A DNA stretch of 64,000 bases from Burkholderia pyrrocinia. Lineage in GTDB: Bacteria > Pseudomonadota > Gammaproteobacteria > Burkholderiales > Burkholderiaceae. Below, piece by piece: positions 62,944-64,000 of the stretch. The DNA is taken from positions 310,001-374,000 of the forward strand of contig NZ_CP094460.1 in the NCBI RefSeq assembly GCF_022809715.1. The letters are read 5' to 3'. Position 1 is the stretch's first letter. Each line of letters opens with the position of its first letter. A model generated the notes under the pieces. That model did no database searches and was not told the origin of the DNA. It saw only the letters and a list, made by a program, of their open reading frames with translations. The translations under genes and the position numbers were made by a program.

Positions 62944-64000
62944 TGCGCGCCCCCGTTGCCGGCGCCCGGTTCGGACAGCGGCGTCTGGCCGTGCGCGAAG
63001 TCGCCCGCGCGGCGGAAGTCTTCGAGATCGTTGACGCCGCGCCAGTGGCCGTGCACGTACTGCACCTCGATCTTCTCGCCGGCGGCGATCAGTTCGTTGA
63101 GGAGCATCGGGATGTCGAGCGTGTCGAAATCGTCGCGCGCCTGCAGCGTCGCGAGCATCGCCTTCAGACGATCGACGCCGGCGCCGCGCACGTTCAGCAG
63201 GCCGATCCAGCGGCCGTGCGGCGTGCCTGCGGCGACGTCGCTCGATACACGTTGCAGATAAGTCTTCTGGCCGAACAGGCCGCGATCGTCCGCAGCCGAG
63301 CAGAGCGCGAAGTCGCGCACGCTCTGGTTGGTCGGCTCCGTCAGCGACGAATCGACGACGACGCTGAATTCGGCCTCGCTTTCGGCGAGGTCGCGCAGGA
63401 TGTAGCTGCGGAACAGCAGGTCGCCGTACGAGATCACGGTGTCGCCGGTCAGGCGTTCCGTCGCGCACGCGAGCGACGCGAGCTCGCCCGTCTGCGCATG
63501 GCGCTCGTTGACGACGAGCTTGATGCCCGACGTGTCGATCGCGTCGGCGCGATAGCCGCCGACCACGGTGATGTCGTTCACGCCTTGCTTCTTGAAGCCG
63601 TCGACGAGCCAGCGCAGCAGCGGCTTGCCGGCGACCGGCAGCATGACCTTGGGCTTGTCTTCGGTGACGGCTTCGAGCCCCTTGCCGCGGCTCGCGGCGA
63701 GCACGACCGCCGCATTCGACGCGCGCGACGACGACGACAGGTAGATGCGCTCGGCTGCCGAGTATTCGTCGGCGTCCTGCAGGCGGAAGATCTCGTTGAC
63801 CGACGCGACGCGATCTTCGACGTTGATCAGCGTTTCGTTCTCGTGGATCTCGCGCGCGACGGCCTGCATCGCGGAAGCCGATGCGCGGATCAGGTGGTTC
63901 GCCCAGATCACGGTGCTGATGCCGGCCTGGCGGAACACGTCGGTCGGCGTGCTGTAGTACTTGGTCGGCACGATCACGAGCGGCGCCTTGCCGCTCCATT
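62940..64000 (-). CDS. aepX: PEP mutase fused to a nucleotidyltransferase (5' end outside the window)
   Basis: Partial: the N-terminus lies beyond the right edge. The visible part starts with the end of a PEP mutase (LVIVPTKYYSTPTDVF, ISTVIWANHLIRAS), then after a short Ser-rich linker a complete nucleotidyltransferase domain: AVVLAASRGKGLEAVTEDKPK, LPVAGKPLLRWLVDGF, ISYGDLLFRSYIL. The mutase makes phosphonopyruvate from PEP. The fused domain resembles PntC-type CTP:2-aminoethylphosphonate cytidylyltransferases, giving CMP-activated aminoethylphosphonate. First of the three genes here. Confidence 0.9.
   Translation of the reverse strand, partial: WSGKAPLVIVPTKYYSTPTDVFRQAGISTVIWANHLIRASASAMQAVAREIHENETLINVEDRVASVNEIFRLQDADEYSAAERIYLSSSSRASNAAVVLAASRGKGLEAVTEDKPKVMLPVAGKPLLRWLVDGFKKQGVNDITVVGGYRADAIDTSGIKLVVNERHAQTGELASLACATERLTGDTVISYGDLLFRSYILRDLAESEAEFSVVVDSSLTEPTNQSVRDFALCSAADDRGLFGQKTYLQRVSSDVAAGTPHGRWIGLLNVRGAGVDRLKAMLATLQARDDFDTLDIPMLLNELIAAGEKIEVQYVHGHWRGVNDLEDFRRAGDFAHGQTPLSEPGAGNGGAQ

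Overview
The window is dense, high-GC DNA with the gene content, codon use and small overlapping operons of a Burkholderia, most likely a B. cepacia complex species. The mix of accessory transport, sensing and exopolysaccharide genes suggests a secondary chromosome (inference). I see no rRNA, tRNA, CRISPR array or intact insertion sequence. Two toxin-antitoxin modules, a GNAT remnant and a disrupted-looking ORF are the only clear signs of past gene flux.

Left part (0.5-15.7 kb): a compact + strand chemosensory-like operon encodes a membrane CheA-like kinase, a short MCP-like protein, a CheX-like protein, a pseudo-receiver fused to CheX, and CheY. It is followed by a lipoprotein, a DUF3592-type membrane protein, a crotonase, alanine racemase (minus), a MAPEG protein, and a LysR gene divergent from a single-chain CydDC-type ABC exporter. 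A higBA module with its own terminator and operator-promoter comes next.

Middle part (16-34 kb): glnHPQ is followed by a C45 amidohydrolase, a class III aminotransferase and a CMD-family protein, and looks like an uptake and catabolism unit. ahpC-ahpF (minus), vapBC and a GNAT remnant follow. A LysR gene is divergent from an amino-acid binding protein plus atcB-atcC, the two-step route from 2-amino-thiazoline-4-carboxylate to L-cysteine. A c-type cytochrome closes this part.

The pga region (31-42 kb, minus) reads: secreted protein, membrane TPR-like protein, pgaABCD, glmS, secreted propeller-like protein. It makes and exports poly-N-acetylglucosamine, with glmS probably feeding the precursor. 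A 720-base AT-rich leader lies upstream.

Right part (43.7-64 kb): a LysR gene and a long divergent region with a good sigma-54 promoter precede a six-gene operon. That operon encodes circularly permuted ATP-grasp ligases, alpha-E proteins and transglutaminase-like proteins, a predicted peptide-forming system of unknown product, and the best candidate for undescribed biology here. One of its transglutaminase-fold proteins has Ser where the catalytic Cys should be. After proline iminopeptidase, an acyltransferase and a TetR/GST pair, the window ends in a phosphonate operon: PEP mutase fused to a nucleotidyltransferase (cut by the window edge), phosphonopyruvate decarboxylase and PhnW. This should make 2-aminoethylphosphonate and activate it for attachment to a cell-surface molecule.
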